DNA of 64,000 bases, taken from contig NZ_JAJSON010000014.1 in assembly GCF_022410465.1 (NCBI RefSeq), forward strand, positions 1 through 64,000. Direction: 5' to 3'. The translations under genes and the position numbers were made by a program. Below the pieces are notes generated by a model. It was not told the origin of the DNA, did not search any database, and saw nothing but the letters and a program-made list of their open reading frames with translations. This stretch comes from Christiangramia crocea. GTDB lineage: Bacteria; Bacteroidota; Bacteroidia; Flavobacteriales; Flavobacteriaceae. Below, in pieces: positions 40,293 to 47,463 of the stretch. The first letter of the stretch is position 1. Each line of letters opens with the position of its first letter.

Positions 40293-40544
40293 TTAATTAA
40301 TTTTATAGACTGACACCGGCCTATTGCTTTCCGGGCATTTCTTTGTTCCTTCAATAGAAACAAAACCCTTGCGTTCTAATTCTGATAGCCTGCGCATAAC
40401 TGCAACTTTATCAATTCCAATTACCCTGGCTATGTCTTTGTAACTACCCTTCCCGATCTTGTTTAAACCGGAAATTATTTTCTGGTAATGCTTGCTTCTG
40501 AAGTCATTTACTTTTTCTAAAGCGGTTAATGAGTTGGTTTTCAT
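40293..40544 (-). CDS. Winged-helix DNA-binding protein (83 aa)
   Basis: Helix-turn-helix GKGSYKDIARVIGIDKVAVMR then RRLSELERKGFVSIEGTKKC and a wing ending PVSVYKIN, as in small MarR/IclR-like winged helices. No sensor domain. Overlaps the NinG-like gene by 4 bp. Likely a phage transcription regulator or replication co-factor. Confidence 0.75.
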   Translation of the reverse strand: MKTNSLTALEKVNDFRSKHYQKIISGLNKIGKGSYKDIARVIGIDKVAVMRRLSELERKGFVSIEGTKKCPESNRPVSVYKIN

Positions 40545-41155
40545 TTCTTTAAATCTTTAAGTTTTGTTCGGTAATAAGTCCGTAATTCTCTCAGCTTTTC
40601 CCGATCCCATTTAAAGACTTGTTTCTTATCGTTTCGGGCTTTTTGCTGTAACAGTTCAAATTTTTCTTTTCCAATTCGATAGGGTAGATTCATTTCGTAC
40701 ATATTCACGTTACCCTCTAGCATACGGTTACATCGTACGCATTGACCGTGAATATTGTTTTCATTAAACTTTAGGGAGGAAAATAGTTCTGCTTTGTAGT
40801 AATGCCCTGCATCAAAATCAGACTTCCAGGGAGTACCGCATGAAATACAGCATTTCCCCTCGTCTCTTTTTCTGATATATTCGTGGCAAACATCTTTTAC
40901 AGCGTTTATTAGGGTTGTAATCTTATCCCGGTTCTTCTTTTCCTTAAAAGCTTTTTCTAAATCCCTTCGTGGCTTTGTAGCCTTTAAGGTTGCTTTCTCT
41001 AGTTTGATTTTTCCGTTTTCTGAGTTTAAAAGCCAATCGGGGTAACAGCCGCACATTTTACCTAGTCCATATTTTCGATATTTTGTAGGTTTTCCGCAGC
41101 CCCACCCCTTTGCAATTCCAGTTCCTTTACATGGTTTTTCTTTTGGCTCAATCAC
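40541..41155 (-). CDS. ninG: NinG/Rap-like recombination endonuclease (204 aa)
   Basis: Matches lambda NinG (Rap) in layout: an N-terminal Cys-containing segment, a charged helix (about 50-90), then the signature CHEYIRKRDEGKCCISCGTP, DFDAGHYYKAELFSSLKF and NIHGQCVRCNRMLEGN, an HNH-like Zn site. NinG resolves recombination intermediates during Red-type recombination. It sits just after the SSAP/exonuclease/SSB-like genes, the same functional neighbourhood. Confidence 0.85.
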   Translation of the reverse strand: MIEPKEKPCKGTGIAKGWGCGKPTKYRKYGLGKMCGCYPDWLLNSENGKIKLEKATLKATKPRRDLEKAFKEKKNRDKITTLINAVKDVCHEYIRKRDEGKCCISCGTPWKSDFDAGHYYKAELFSSLKFNENNIHGQCVRCNRMLEGNVNMYEMNLPYRIGKEKFELLQQKARNDKKQVFKWDREKLRELRTYYRTKLKDLKK

Positions 41156-41203
41156 AGGTTAACGGTTTGGGGTATTAAATATTAATTAGGGCTAAAAGGT
41201 GTA

Positions 41204-41518
41204 CTAAAAGGGCAGATCGTCTTCTTCCTCATTGTAAGGTTCGGCTTCATAACTTGGTTCAGAAGATTCGTTTTTCTCCCATACGGTTTTACCATTTCCG
41301 ATATAGGTAGCTTTTTCTCCTGCTTCCCGTTCTTCTTTAGTCTGGCTAATTTTAATGGAAGTGTCCTGACCGTAATCATTTGTCTCGTCATTTACTATAA
41401 TATCTACATTTAGATACTGAGCATTATTTTTAAAAGGCTTCCCTTCCTTATTGGTCTTAGCTATTTTGTTTTTATCGATTTTAGTTACATCGATTGAGGC
41501 ACTGATAATTTTTGTCAT
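41204..41518 (-). CDS. SSB-like protein with acidic C-terminal tip (104 aa)
   Basis: A short beta-type N-terminal region (MTKIISASIDVTKIDKNKIA; AQYLNVDIIVNDETNDYGQD), then a disordered acidic tail ending EEEDDLPF, like the D-D-D-I-P-F tip of bacterial SSB that recruits repair proteins. Probably single-strand binding, adjacent to exonuclease and SSAP. The OB fold would be very short, so certainty is moderate. Confidence 0.65.
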   Translation of the reverse strand: MTKIISASIDVTKIDKNKIAKTNKEGKPFKNNAQYLNVDIIVNDETNDYGQDTSIKISQTKEEREAGEKATYIGNGKTVWEKNESSEPSYEAEPYNEEEDDLPF

Positions 41519-42225
41519 TACTTTAATTTTTCGTTGTTTAATATTTCGGTTATTTTATCCTTAACCATATCCATTACCTCGGATATTCCGCTTATTATTT
41601 CTTCGTCACGGTTAACCCTTATAATGTTTATTTGGAGGCTATCTATAAGGTCAGGATCGTAAGTAATAAAATCACACCACTTCCTATCTGTTACCCATAA
41701 GTAGCCCTGAATTTGATATACATAGTCAGTATTATAGATTTCACCGGTAAGCATGGATTTTAAATGGTTTCCTCCGTTCCAGGGTGCTTTAACTTCTACA
41801 AGTCCATCCTCACCTACATATCCATCTGGTGTACCTCCTATGAAATCGTCTTTTTGAATAAACTGTTGAAAGTAATCTACCTTACGGCCTGTTACTTCCA
41901 TGTACTTCATAATAGCTGCCCCTTCATAATCGTTACCATGTTCCATTTCACGGGAAGAAATATTTAACCTCCCTAAGCCATTAGAAATGTTACCTGATTT
42001 TAACAGGCGTTCCCATGCTATTTTATAGATCAGGTTTTCGGCTGTTTGACCTTTAGAAAGTGTATAGCCTTTTCGGTCTTTGGTTTGTACTACTAACTTA
42101 CCAAAGTTTGAACCTGTAATCATTCCTAAGCGTTCTTTACGCCATTCGATTTCAGGGTCATTTGCTTCTGGGAAATCCGGTAAATCAATATACTCGTCGT
42201 TTCCTATTTCGTTTAACCAATCCAT
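41518..42225 (-). CDS. YqaJ-type viral recombinase/5'-3' exonuclease (235 aa)
   Basis: PD-(D/E)xK nuclease: ERLGMITGSNFGKLV (N-terminal signature), then REMEHGNDYEGAAIMKYMEV, the catalytic FIGGTPDGYVGEDGLVEVKAPW (D ... ExK), and YVYQIQGYLWVTDRKWCDFI. It matches lambda-Exo/YqaJ nucleases that resect ends for the partner annealase. Followed by an SSB-like gene with a one-base overlap and preceded by the SSAP. Confidence 0.88.
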   Translation of the reverse strand: MDWLNEIGNDEYIDLPDFPEANDPEIEWRKERLGMITGSNFGKLVVQTKDRKGYTLSKGQTAENLIYKIAWERLLKSGNISNGLGRLNISSREMEHGNDYEGAAIMKYMEVTGRKVDYFQQFIQKDDFIGGTPDGYVGEDGLVEVKAPWNGGNHLKSMLTGEIYNTDYVYQIQGYLWVTDRKWCDFITYDPDLIDSLQINIIRVNRDEEIISGISEVMDMVKDKITEILNNEKLK

Positions 42226-42226
42226 A

Positions 42227-42730
42227 TTATCCTATTGTTTCATTTCGGTTAAGATGTGAACCGAATAGTTTGCCAATCTTTTTAGCTGCATTGTTTACCG
42301 CGAATGAAAGTGCAGCCGGTACATTCTTATGCATAGCCTTAGAGTTCATTTGTGTGAAGTCTGTAGGATCTGAACCTCCTTTTAATTCAATAGGCACAGC
42401 TCCTACTCCGGCATAACTTTGCCATTGCCCTAAAAGCGGATTGAAAACTTTTAGATGAACACTAATTACAATCGAGTTTCCTAGTATCTTAGGTTCTCCA
42501 TGTTGCTCTACTTGCCAAAAAGGAAAGATTCCTGAAAGTAACTCTTCCACTATTCCAATAGGTAGGTATTTAGCGTTCTGACTAAACTTATTTGTCTTAA
42601 TCCAGGTTTTACGAGGTGCAGTATTTACTAATTGCTTAAACTCCTGCAAGTTTTGATACTTTGGGTTTCCTTCACTATCCTTCGGGATAATGTCCATTAC
42701 CGGATTTACTTTAGTTAGTTGGGTTTCCAT
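42227..42730 (-). CDS. Single-strand annealing protein, Rad52/Erf-like (167 aa)
   Basis: The pattern LPIGIVEELLSGIFPFWQVE, HLKVFNPLLGQWQSYAGVGA and the C-terminal MHKNVPAALSFAVNNAAKKI then GKLFGSHLNRN resembles the A-x-A-x-x-x-A-x-K-x-x-G-x-x-F-G-x-x-L segment of Rad52-superfamily phage annealases. It pairs with the adjacent YqaJ exonuclease, as Red-beta does with Exo. Subfamily uncertain. The 70-nt region before it holds its translation start. Confidence 0.75.
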   Translation of the reverse strand: METQLTKVNPVMDIIPKDSEGNPKYQNLQEFKQLVNTAPRKTWIKTNKFSQNAKYLPIGIVEELLSGIFPFWQVEQHGEPKILGNSIVISVHLKVFNPLLGQWQSYAGVGAVPIELKGGSDPTDFTQMNSKAMHKNVPAALSFAVNNAAKKIGKLFGSHLNRNETIG

Positions 42731-42800
42731 AATTATTTATTTAGTTGGTTATACTTTAATTTTAATTGTATTCTACTTGCGAGGTCAATAATATTCCAGT

Positions 42801-42971
42801 CTATTGTTTTACTAGCATCTGATCTATTTCCTCTGTCTTGAAATACACCGCTTTGCCAATCCCCTTCCTTTTGGGAAGATTCTCTATTTTCTTTAGACTG
42901 CTTACCGGTTTGTTTAGGTACTGTGATAGTTGTTCCCATCCGTGTAAATATTTTGGCTCGACTTTTTTCAT
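42801..42971 (-). CDS. Small HTH (excisionase/AlpA-like) protein (56 aa)
   Basis: MKKVEPKYLHGWEQLSQYLN then KPVSSLKKIENLPKRKGIGK and AVYFKTEEIDQMLVKQ. This is the layout of an excisionase-type helix-turn-helix: a W-E-Q-L-S-x-Y-L recognition start, basic loop, strand, and a final E-I-D helix. Starts 3 nt after the upstream stop. A longer frame on the same strand (42733-42939) overlaps it but has a low-complexity Q/K/S composition. It may be the phage Xis or an early regulator. Confidence 0.7.
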   Translation of the reverse strand: MKKVEPKYLHGWEQLSQYLNKPVSSLKKIENLPKRKGIGKAVYFKTEEIDQMLVKQ

Positions 42972-42974
42972 CGG

Positions 42975-43214
42975 TTATAGATTATTCTGTCTCGATTCGT
43001 TTACTTTTTTATAATCGTCTAAGATTGACTGAAGTTTCTTTTCGTTCTTTTCAGAATCCAGGGTTAAACGCTCCCCGGTAACTACCTTGTAGAAACTTTC
43101 GTAGTGTTTATATCCATGCTTTGAACCAATAAGATTTAAACTTTCTTCTTTGGTAAGCCTCAGTATATTGTGATACTTCTGGATCTCTTTTCTTATCGTT
43201 TCTAGCTTATTCAT
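42975..43214 (-). CDS. Hypothetical helical phage protein (79 aa)
   Basis: MNKLETIRKEIQKYHNILRL then TKEESLNLIGSKHGYKHYES. Helical and basic. Its ATG overlaps the TAG/TAA end of 43214-43483 by one base. No family recognised. Confidence 0.6.
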   Translation of the reverse strand: MNKLETIRKEIQKYHNILRLTKEESLNLIGSKHGYKHYESFYKVVTGERLTLDSEKNEKKLQSILDDYKKVNESRQNNL

Positions 43215-43483
43215 TAGGCGGTCTCTAATAATTTTTCTTGTTTCCGATCAATAAGCTCAACACCTAAATAGTCTTCTGTCTCTTCTAATAAAGACTTGAT
43301 GTTTTGCATTGCTTTTTCCGGTGTATATAAGTAGCATCTAATGAAGATTTTCTCCATTTCGAACTTTCCACCTCTGTTTATATAGATGAATACTTTAGCA
43401 AAACACTCGTCTGCTTCTGGCTCTATTCTATATAATTCCGTATTGAAATTTTTAAGTAACAGTTTCATAACTCTAGGCTTCAA
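43214..43483 (-). CDS. Hypothetical phage protein (89 aa)
   Basis: MKPRVMKLLLKNFNTELYRI then a beta segment (CFAKVFIYINRGGKFEMEKI) and a helical C-terminus. Function unknown. Overlaps 43473-43595 by 11 bp. Confidence 0.6.
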   Translation of the reverse strand: MKPRVMKLLLKNFNTELYRIEPEADECFAKVFIYINRGGKFEMEKIFIRCYLYTPEKAMQNIKSLLEETEDYLGVELIDRKQEKLLETA

Positions 43484-43595
43484 TAAGTTTGTTAATCAAC
43501 TCTGCCTTATTGTGTAGTGCTTGGTACAATAACATTCCCAAGAAAAGGCTTGCAAAAAATGCGGTTACGATAAATTGAATTGTTCTAGTTTTCAT
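43473..43595 (-). CDS. Small membrane protein (40 aa)
   Basis: MKTRTIQFIVTAFFASLFLG then MLLYQALHNKAELINKLIEA. One helix with positive N-terminus. Early gene; might target the host membrane. Function unknown. Confidence 0.5.
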   Translation of the reverse strand: MKTRTIQFIVTAFFASLFLGMLLYQALHNKAELINKLIEA

Positions 43596-43616
43596 AATTT
43601 CTGTTTTAGTTGGTTA

Positions 43617-43994
43617 TTAAAAATTTCTATGAAAATGATAGTTGATGTGATCTATGTTTTGTAGTTCATCCTGAGCTATCATATCGTTATAAGATTCTTC
43701 TCTTTTCTTCTCTTCGTAATTCTTTACTTCATTACGGTGAACCTGGCATATCTTTTTAAGAATAATGTCCTGCTCTTTAGAGGTTAATTTCTCCTCCTTT
43801 TTATTTACCTTTAAGTAAAATTCCTTATTGTTACTTCCATCGAACCGGATAAAACAATAGAGATAAATCCCCTTTTCTTCATGCTCTATACCTACACACT
43901 CTGGAAACTCGTTAGCGTCAACTTCGATGTCAAAAGAGTAGTTTGTTAGAATGGCCTCAATCTCTTTAACTCTATCTTTACTTATTGTTTCCAT
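43617..43994 (-). CDS. First early gene product, hypothetical (125 aa)
   Basis: METISKDRVKEIEAILTNYS then CFIRFDGSNNKEFYLKVNKK, a charged helix and an acidic end. Its start is 32 bp after the -7 box of the presumed lytic promoter at 44026-44033. In lambda this place is cro-like, but no HTH is visible here. Function unknown. Confidence 0.65.
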   Translation of the reverse strand: METISKDRVKEIEAILTNYSFDIEVDANEFPECVGIEHEEKGIYLYCFIRFDGSNNKEFYLKVNKKEEKLTSKEQDIILKKICQVHRNEVKNYEEKKREESYNDMIAQDELQNIDHINYHFHRNF

Positions 43995-44025
43995 GATTTT
44001 TATACATTTGTTTAAATTCGATAGT

Positions 44026-44090
44026 CAAATATAAGGAAGTATTTCGGATTAAATCGAATCTAAAATGTTAAAATTTCTAATTAGTCCGAA
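44026..44090 (-). promoter_or_regulatory. Presumed lytic (pR-like) promoter with two related operators
   Basis: On the - strand TATATTTG (44026-44033) is a perfect -7 box. TTCGGATTAAATCGAA (44043-44058, + strand) overlaps the -33 position. TTCGGACTAATTAGAA (44075-44090, - strand) matches it in 13 of 16 bases in the opposite orientation, 32 bp apart (about three helical turns). This fits a cooperative repressor binding two operators ahead of the early leftward operon. Confidence 0.65.
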
Positions 44091-44118
44091 TTTGTTACTT
44101 ATTTATAATCAATCTAAA

Positions 44119-44162
44119 TTAACCACTATATGTGGTAAGTATTAATTTTTAATTTAACTTTG
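44119..44162 (+). promoter_or_regulatory. Promoter and AACCAC-GTGGTT operator of the 44168 regulator
   Basis: Dyad AACCACTATATGTGGTAA lies at 44121-44138. TAACTTTG (44155-44162) matches the -7 box, 5 nt before the ATG. The dyad covers the expected -33 region. The same dyad lies upstream of the + strand gene at 45708. Confidence 0.65.
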
Positions 44163-44167
44163 GGGAC

Positions 44168-44554
44168 ATGACCGACCAACAAAAAGAAATTGATTTAACC
44201 CTTCGTAAAGCCCATGAATGGCTGTATGAGGTAGTGAAGGCACGTAAAAACCTTAGCTGGGTAAAGATCGGTAAGCTTATAGGACGCTCCGATAAGGGTG
44301 CATCTATGGTATTTGAAAATTATTCTTTAGGCTTAGATCAGATAGAAAGTATCGCGGATAAACTCGGACTAAAGGAAGAGTTTGAAAGGAAGATAAAAAA
44401 AGCACCCGAATTGGGTGCTAAAGTTAGTATCAAGGATGCAATAAGAATGATTATTAATTATGAAGAGGAAGCGGAGAAAGATCCAGACTACCAATTATTC
44501 ATAAAGACAATCAAACAAAAAGGTATCATAGAATTCCTAGAAAGAAAGAAATAG
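44168..44554 (+). CDS. Phage regulator with HTH-like N-terminus (128 aa)
   Basis: MTDQQKEIDLTLRKAHEWLY; the core NLSWVKIGKLIGRSDKGASM then VFENYSLGLDQIESIADKLG reads as an XRE-like helix-turn-helix; a helical C-terminal half (about 80-128) may oligomerise. It is divergent from the early operon across the operator region 44026-44162 and is a candidate prophage repressor. It overlaps the convergent 44537-44731 gene by 18 bp. Confidence 0.7.
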   Translation: MTDQQKEIDLTLRKAHEWLYEVVKARKNLSWVKIGKLIGRSDKGASMVFENYSLGLDQIESIADKLGLKEEFERKIKKAPELGAKVSIKDAIRMIINYEEEAEKDPDYQLFIKTIKQKGIIEFLERKK

Positions 44555-44731
44555 ATTAAAATTATCCTTACTCTTTTTAAATTCTTCATAAAGCCGGTCT
44601 ATTTTAGATCGGTTTTTTTCTTCTGTGTATTCCAGGTACTCAGTAAGATCGCTTTTCGCCTTTTCCCTGGCTTCATGGCTTAGTAATTCATATTTCTCTA
44701 ATGGTGTACTTCGGGGGCGTTTTTCATTCAT
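44537..44731 (-). CDS. Small charged protein (64 aa)
   Basis: MNEKRPRSTPLEKYELLSHE then helix-rich ARELAK-like segment and KIDRLYEEFKKSKDNFNLFL. Strongly charged, helical. Coupled (ATGA overlap) to the membrane protein upstream. Function unknown; perhaps partner of that membrane protein. Confidence 0.55.
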   Translation of the reverse strand: MNEKRPRSTPLEKYELLSHEAREKAKSDLTEYLEYTEEKNRSKIDRLYEEFKKSKDNFNLFLSF

Positions 44732-45453
44732 AACTTGATACCGAATTTTTCAATTAATAATAAGTAGGCTTCTTTGTATTGCATTTGCATCCGCCGGGAA
44801 AGTAGGGCAATATATTCCTTCTGCGTGTACAGTATAATAAAGTCAAACAGTTCTCTTACAACCGGGGCAAGGTCTAAATCTAACGCCTGTTTAAGCGCGT
44901 TTATTTTTCGGTTACGTATAAAATACGCTTTTTTTAATGCTAATTGAAAAATTGAGGTGATAATAATGAACCCAATTATAATGCCAAGTACATAATAATG
45001 CGTGTAAACTCTATCACTTGGAATGTCAGGCTGGTATAGAAAGATCATAAAAACAGATCCAACCCATACCGGTATAATATTAGCCACTGTATAAGGTTTC
45101 GCTATGGAAGCGGCAATACCGTACATGATTAACCCTATAGGTATAGCGGTTAAGAATACTAAAAATTCCATATTCCATCCGTAATAATTCTTCGCGGCTA
45201 AATCAACCATTATAAACTCAAGGAATCTATACGGGATTGTAGGTATAATATAGAGAAGTTCCTGATCTCTTAACGCACATAATTTATCTAAAGAAAATGT
45301 AATGACCTTATCCGAGAATAAAACCAAACCAGATAAGGCCACCAAAACACTAGATATTACTTTTTTATAAGTATCTAGTACCTCGTCTTTAATTTTTGCT
45401 TCCTGGGGGAAGGACTGTGCTGTCTCTGTCGATGGATTGGAAAAATTTCTCAT
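44728..45453 (-). CDS. Multi-pass membrane protein, candidate superinfection exclusion factor (241 aa)
   Basis: Start chosen at 45453 (MRNFSNPSTETAQSFPQEAK); the frame is open to 45486. Hydrophobic segments lie near 35-50, 95-112, 122-140 and 153-175, followed by a cytosolic helical C-terminal domain (about 185-241). Lies in the lysogeny region between two + strand regulators, where temperate phages often keep exclusion or immunity genes. No family recognised; role inferred from position. Confidence 0.65.
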   Translation of the reverse strand: MRNFSNPSTETAQSFPQEAKIKDEVLDTYKKVISSVLVALSGLVLFSDKVITFSLDKLCALRDQELLYIIPTIPYRFLEFIMVDLAAKNYYGWNMEFLVFLTAIPIGLIMYGIAASIAKPYTVANIIPVWVGSVFMIFLYQPDIPSDRVYTHYYVLGIIIGFIIITSIFQLALKKAYFIRNRKINALKQALDLDLAPVVRELFDFIILYTQKEYIALLSRRMQMQYKEAYLLLIEKFGIKL

Positions 45454-45541
45454 TGTGATTGTCAGTTGGTATTGGTTCTGTTTCACAAGAAGGAAATAAG
45501 GCGAAAGCCATAAAAGCGGCTACAAAAAATAACTTTTTCAT
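45389..45541 (-). CDS. Small lipoprotein-like protein (50 aa)
   Basis: MKKLFFVAAFMAFALFPSCE: a signal sequence ending FPSC with Glu/Thr after it, then a short mature part (PIPTDNHNEKFFQSIDRDST). Overlaps the membrane protein start by 65 bp in another frame. A short outer-membrane lipoprotein next to a membrane protein is typical of exclusion pairs (inference). Confidence 0.5.
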   Translation of the reverse strand: MKKLFFVAAFMAFALFPSCETEPIPTDNHNEKFFQSIDRDSTVLPPGSKN

Positions 45542-45669
45542 GGTAAATAAGGGTTTAAAATTAGTATGAAATACTAAATTACCCTTATTTTTAGCCTTAA
45601 ATACGTATCTTGCAATAAGTTATCTACATATTAATTAACTATTTCAAAATTAAACAATTATATTTACAC

Positions 45670-45686
45670 AACCACTATGTGTGGTT
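45670..45686 (+). promoter_or_regulatory. Second AACCAC-GTGGTT operator
   Basis: AACCAC-TATGT-GTGGTT is a perfect 6-bp inverted repeat with a 5-bp spacer, 21 bp before the ATG at 45708. TATATTCA (about 45690-45697) may be the -7 box, placing the dyad over -33 to spacer. It shares 15 of 17 positions with the dyad at 44121. Confidence 0.65.
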
Positions 45687-45707
45687 AATTTATATTCATT
45701 CTAAATA

Positions 45708-45920
45708 ATGAAACAACCCCAAACCTTTGATGCGTGGTGCAAAGAATTAGGTTTAGAGGCTGTTAAAGAAAAGACAGGTCTCTCTAAACACGTAATTTCA
45801 CACCTCCGCAATAGTAAACGACTTGAAAACAAGTATGTCCTGACCTATTTAAAAGTGAAAGAAGCAATCCCGGAACAATGGGATATAAAGCTTTGGTTTC
45901 CGCTACTCAAAGAACTTTAG
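45708..45920 (+). CDS. Small HTH-type phage regulator (70 aa)
   Basis: MKQPQTFDAWCKELGLEAVK then EKTGLSKHVISHLRNSKRLE and a C-terminal helix. The GLSKHVISHLRNSKR segment reads as recognition helix of a compact Cro/CI-like HTH. It is the + strand gene nearest integrase and shares its operator type with 44168. Likely regulates lysogeny genes; target inferred only from the dyad. Confidence 0.65.
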   Translation: MKQPQTFDAWCKELGLEAVKEKTGLSKHVISHLRNSKRLENKYVLTYLKVKEAIPEQWDIKLWFPLLKEL

Positions 45921-46040
45921 CGTTTTTGTAGGGAAAAAAACGGCTTTGAAGTTAAGCAATATTAAGAATAATTTAAGATTTGTACAAGGATAAAAGGTAC
46001 GATTTTAACGATTAACGGTAAATATCATGTTAAAATAGTG

Positions 46041-47270
46041 TTAAAAGTGTTTATTCCACACCTCTGCCATCTTTCGGGCGTGTTGTTTAGGGGTTACCTT
46101 AATATACTTTAGGAAGTTCTTCTCTGTTGTATGCCCGGTGATCTGCATAATATCTAAGGTCGGCATATCCAATAAATAGTTATTCGTGGCAAAAGACCTT
46201 CTACAAGTATGAGAGGATATTAATTGCCATTTAGGATAGTAACCTAGTTCCCTTCTCATAATTGCATTTTCTTCTTCATTCTCGTTTACATTGACCATTT
46301 TAGAGCCGTACACCTGATCTGTGATACCGGCTTTGCGTGCTACCTTTTTAATATACTCATTGAATTTCTGCTCTGATATATTCCTAAGCGTTGGCAATTC
46401 TTTTACCCATGGATGCAATGGAATAACAACGGCCTTTCCTGAAGTGGCTTTTGTTTTTAACGGGGTGATCTCTATAAACTCACTATCTATATTCTCCACC
46501 CTATGCCAGTCTGAAACCCGTAAACCTGTCCAGCATCCGAAAATAAACCAATTACGCACGTTATCTAGGCTTTCACTTGTTGCTTTCCAATCCTTAATCT
46601 TCCGGATCTCGTCTATCGTACAATACACATCATAGGTCTCATTGCTTGGTAAATAGAAATCATTAGAGAGAATGAACGGGTTTACCGGGTGGTTGTCTTT
46701 TGCTTGCTTTGCCATAACTTTTAAATATTTAATAAATACCGCTATACTGTTTTCTGCCAATCCCTGATCCTTAAAGTAGTTGATAAAGTCCGTATGAAAG
46801 TTTTTATCTAATCCCTTGAAATTGACTTCGTATTCTTTATCCTGGAACTCCTTAAACTTCTTAATCGTCTGTTCGTATTTTTTTATTGTCTCTTTAGCGT
46901 AAGGTCTTTTTGTTTTCGGGTGAATGTTTACTTGAATCCATTTATAATAGGAATCACAGAACTCGGTAAAGGTTTTGCTTTTCTTCTCGTCAATACGAAT
47001 CCAGATGTTTTCTAAGAGGGCTTCGTTAATATCTTCCCCTTTGGTTTCTTTATCGTATTTCTCCGCTATTAACTCAAGGCGTTTATTTATCTTTGAAGCG
47101 TAACTTGAAGTAGTTACCAGGTCTTTGACTTTCTGTTTTTTACTATCCCATGCATTAACCGGTATTTTTTCACCTATGGATTTTCTGAAAGGTGTTCCGC
47201 GCTTGTAAGAAATCCTCAGCCAGATAGTAGCCTCCTGTTTATATTTTCGAACATAAAATGCAGTCGTCAT
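46041..47270 (-). CDS. int: Tyrosine-recombinase integrase (409 aa)
   Basis: N-terminal arm-binding domain (about 1-90; TIWLRISYKRGTPFRKSIGE), core-binding SAM-like domain (about 98-200) and catalytic domain with R251 (WTGLRVSDW), K272 (ITPLKTKATSGK), H354-x-x-R357 (SHTCRRSFAT), H380 (ITGHTTEKNF) and nucleophile Y389 (LKYIKV). All catalytic residues are present. It lies 160 bp inside attR and its promoter region carries the GTGTAAACA repeats. Catalyses integration into tRNA-Leu and excision. Confidence 0.95.
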   Translation of the reverse strand: MTTAFYVRKYKQEATIWLRISYKRGTPFRKSIGEKIPVNAWDSKKQKVKDLVTTSSYASKINKRLELIAEKYDKETKGEDINEALLENIWIRIDEKKSKTFTEFCDSYYKWIQVNIHPKTKRPYAKETIKKYEQTIKKFKEFQDKEYEVNFKGLDKNFHTDFINYFKDQGLAENSIAVFIKYLKVMAKQAKDNHPVNPFILSNDFYLPSNETYDVYCTIDEIRKIKDWKATSESLDNVRNWFIFGCWTGLRVSDWHRVENIDSEFIEITPLKTKATSGKAVVIPLHPWVKELPTLRNISEQKFNEYIKKVARKAGITDQVYGSKMVNVNENEEENAIMRRELGYYPKWQLISSHTCRRSFATNNYLLDMPTLDIMQITGHTTEKNFLKYIKVTPKQHARKMAEVWNKHF

Positions 47271-47278
47271 AAATTTAC

Positions 47279-47301
47279 TGTGTAAACATTTGTGTAAACA
47301 T
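47279..47301. repeat. Right copy of GTGTAAACA tandem repeat (putative arm sites)
   Basis: Identical 23-bp copy of 270-292, lying 9 bp upstream of the integrase ATG. Occupancy here could also repress integrase transcription. 128 nt separate it from attR, versus 34 nt on the left. Confidence 0.65.
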
Positions 47302-47429
47302 ATGAATTTTTTCTGGTTTTTTCAGGTACTTACTGGAACTTTTAAAATACTTGTAAACCTAATGGAATCAGGCACAAACAAAGGGAAAGGGCTAAAAACA
47401 AGGGAGTTAGAAAAACATGGGTTCTGCCA

Positions 47430-47444
47430 CCGCCTCGGGCACTT
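47430..47444 (+). repeat. attR core
   Basis: Exact copy of the 15-bp attL core; GGGTTC lies five bases upstream, mirroring the tRNA T-arm. Followed by TTTTTTC and host sequence. The remainder of 47271-47429 holds no recognisable gene. Confidence 0.88.
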
Positions 47445-47463
47445 TTTTCAGGATTTTCTTTGG

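Larger units (their letters stand above)
221..47444. mobile_element. Complete siphovirus-type prophage in tRNA-Leu
   Basis: It is bounded by 15-bp direct repeats (221-235 and 47430-47444). It contains integrase, switch region, recombination and replication genes, both terminase subunits, portal, capsid, tail tape measure, tail fibres and a lysis set, nearly all on the - strand. Length is about 47.2 kb. The long tape measure (1021 aa) and separate tail-tube protein indicate a long non-contractile tail; no contractile sheath protein was recognised. No essential gene looks broken, so the prophage may be inducible (inference). Confidence 0.93.

Noticed and set aside
42733-42939. 68-codon frame on the - strand
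   Set aside because: Overlaps a better-formed HTH gene (42801-42971) in another frame; composition is low-complexity.
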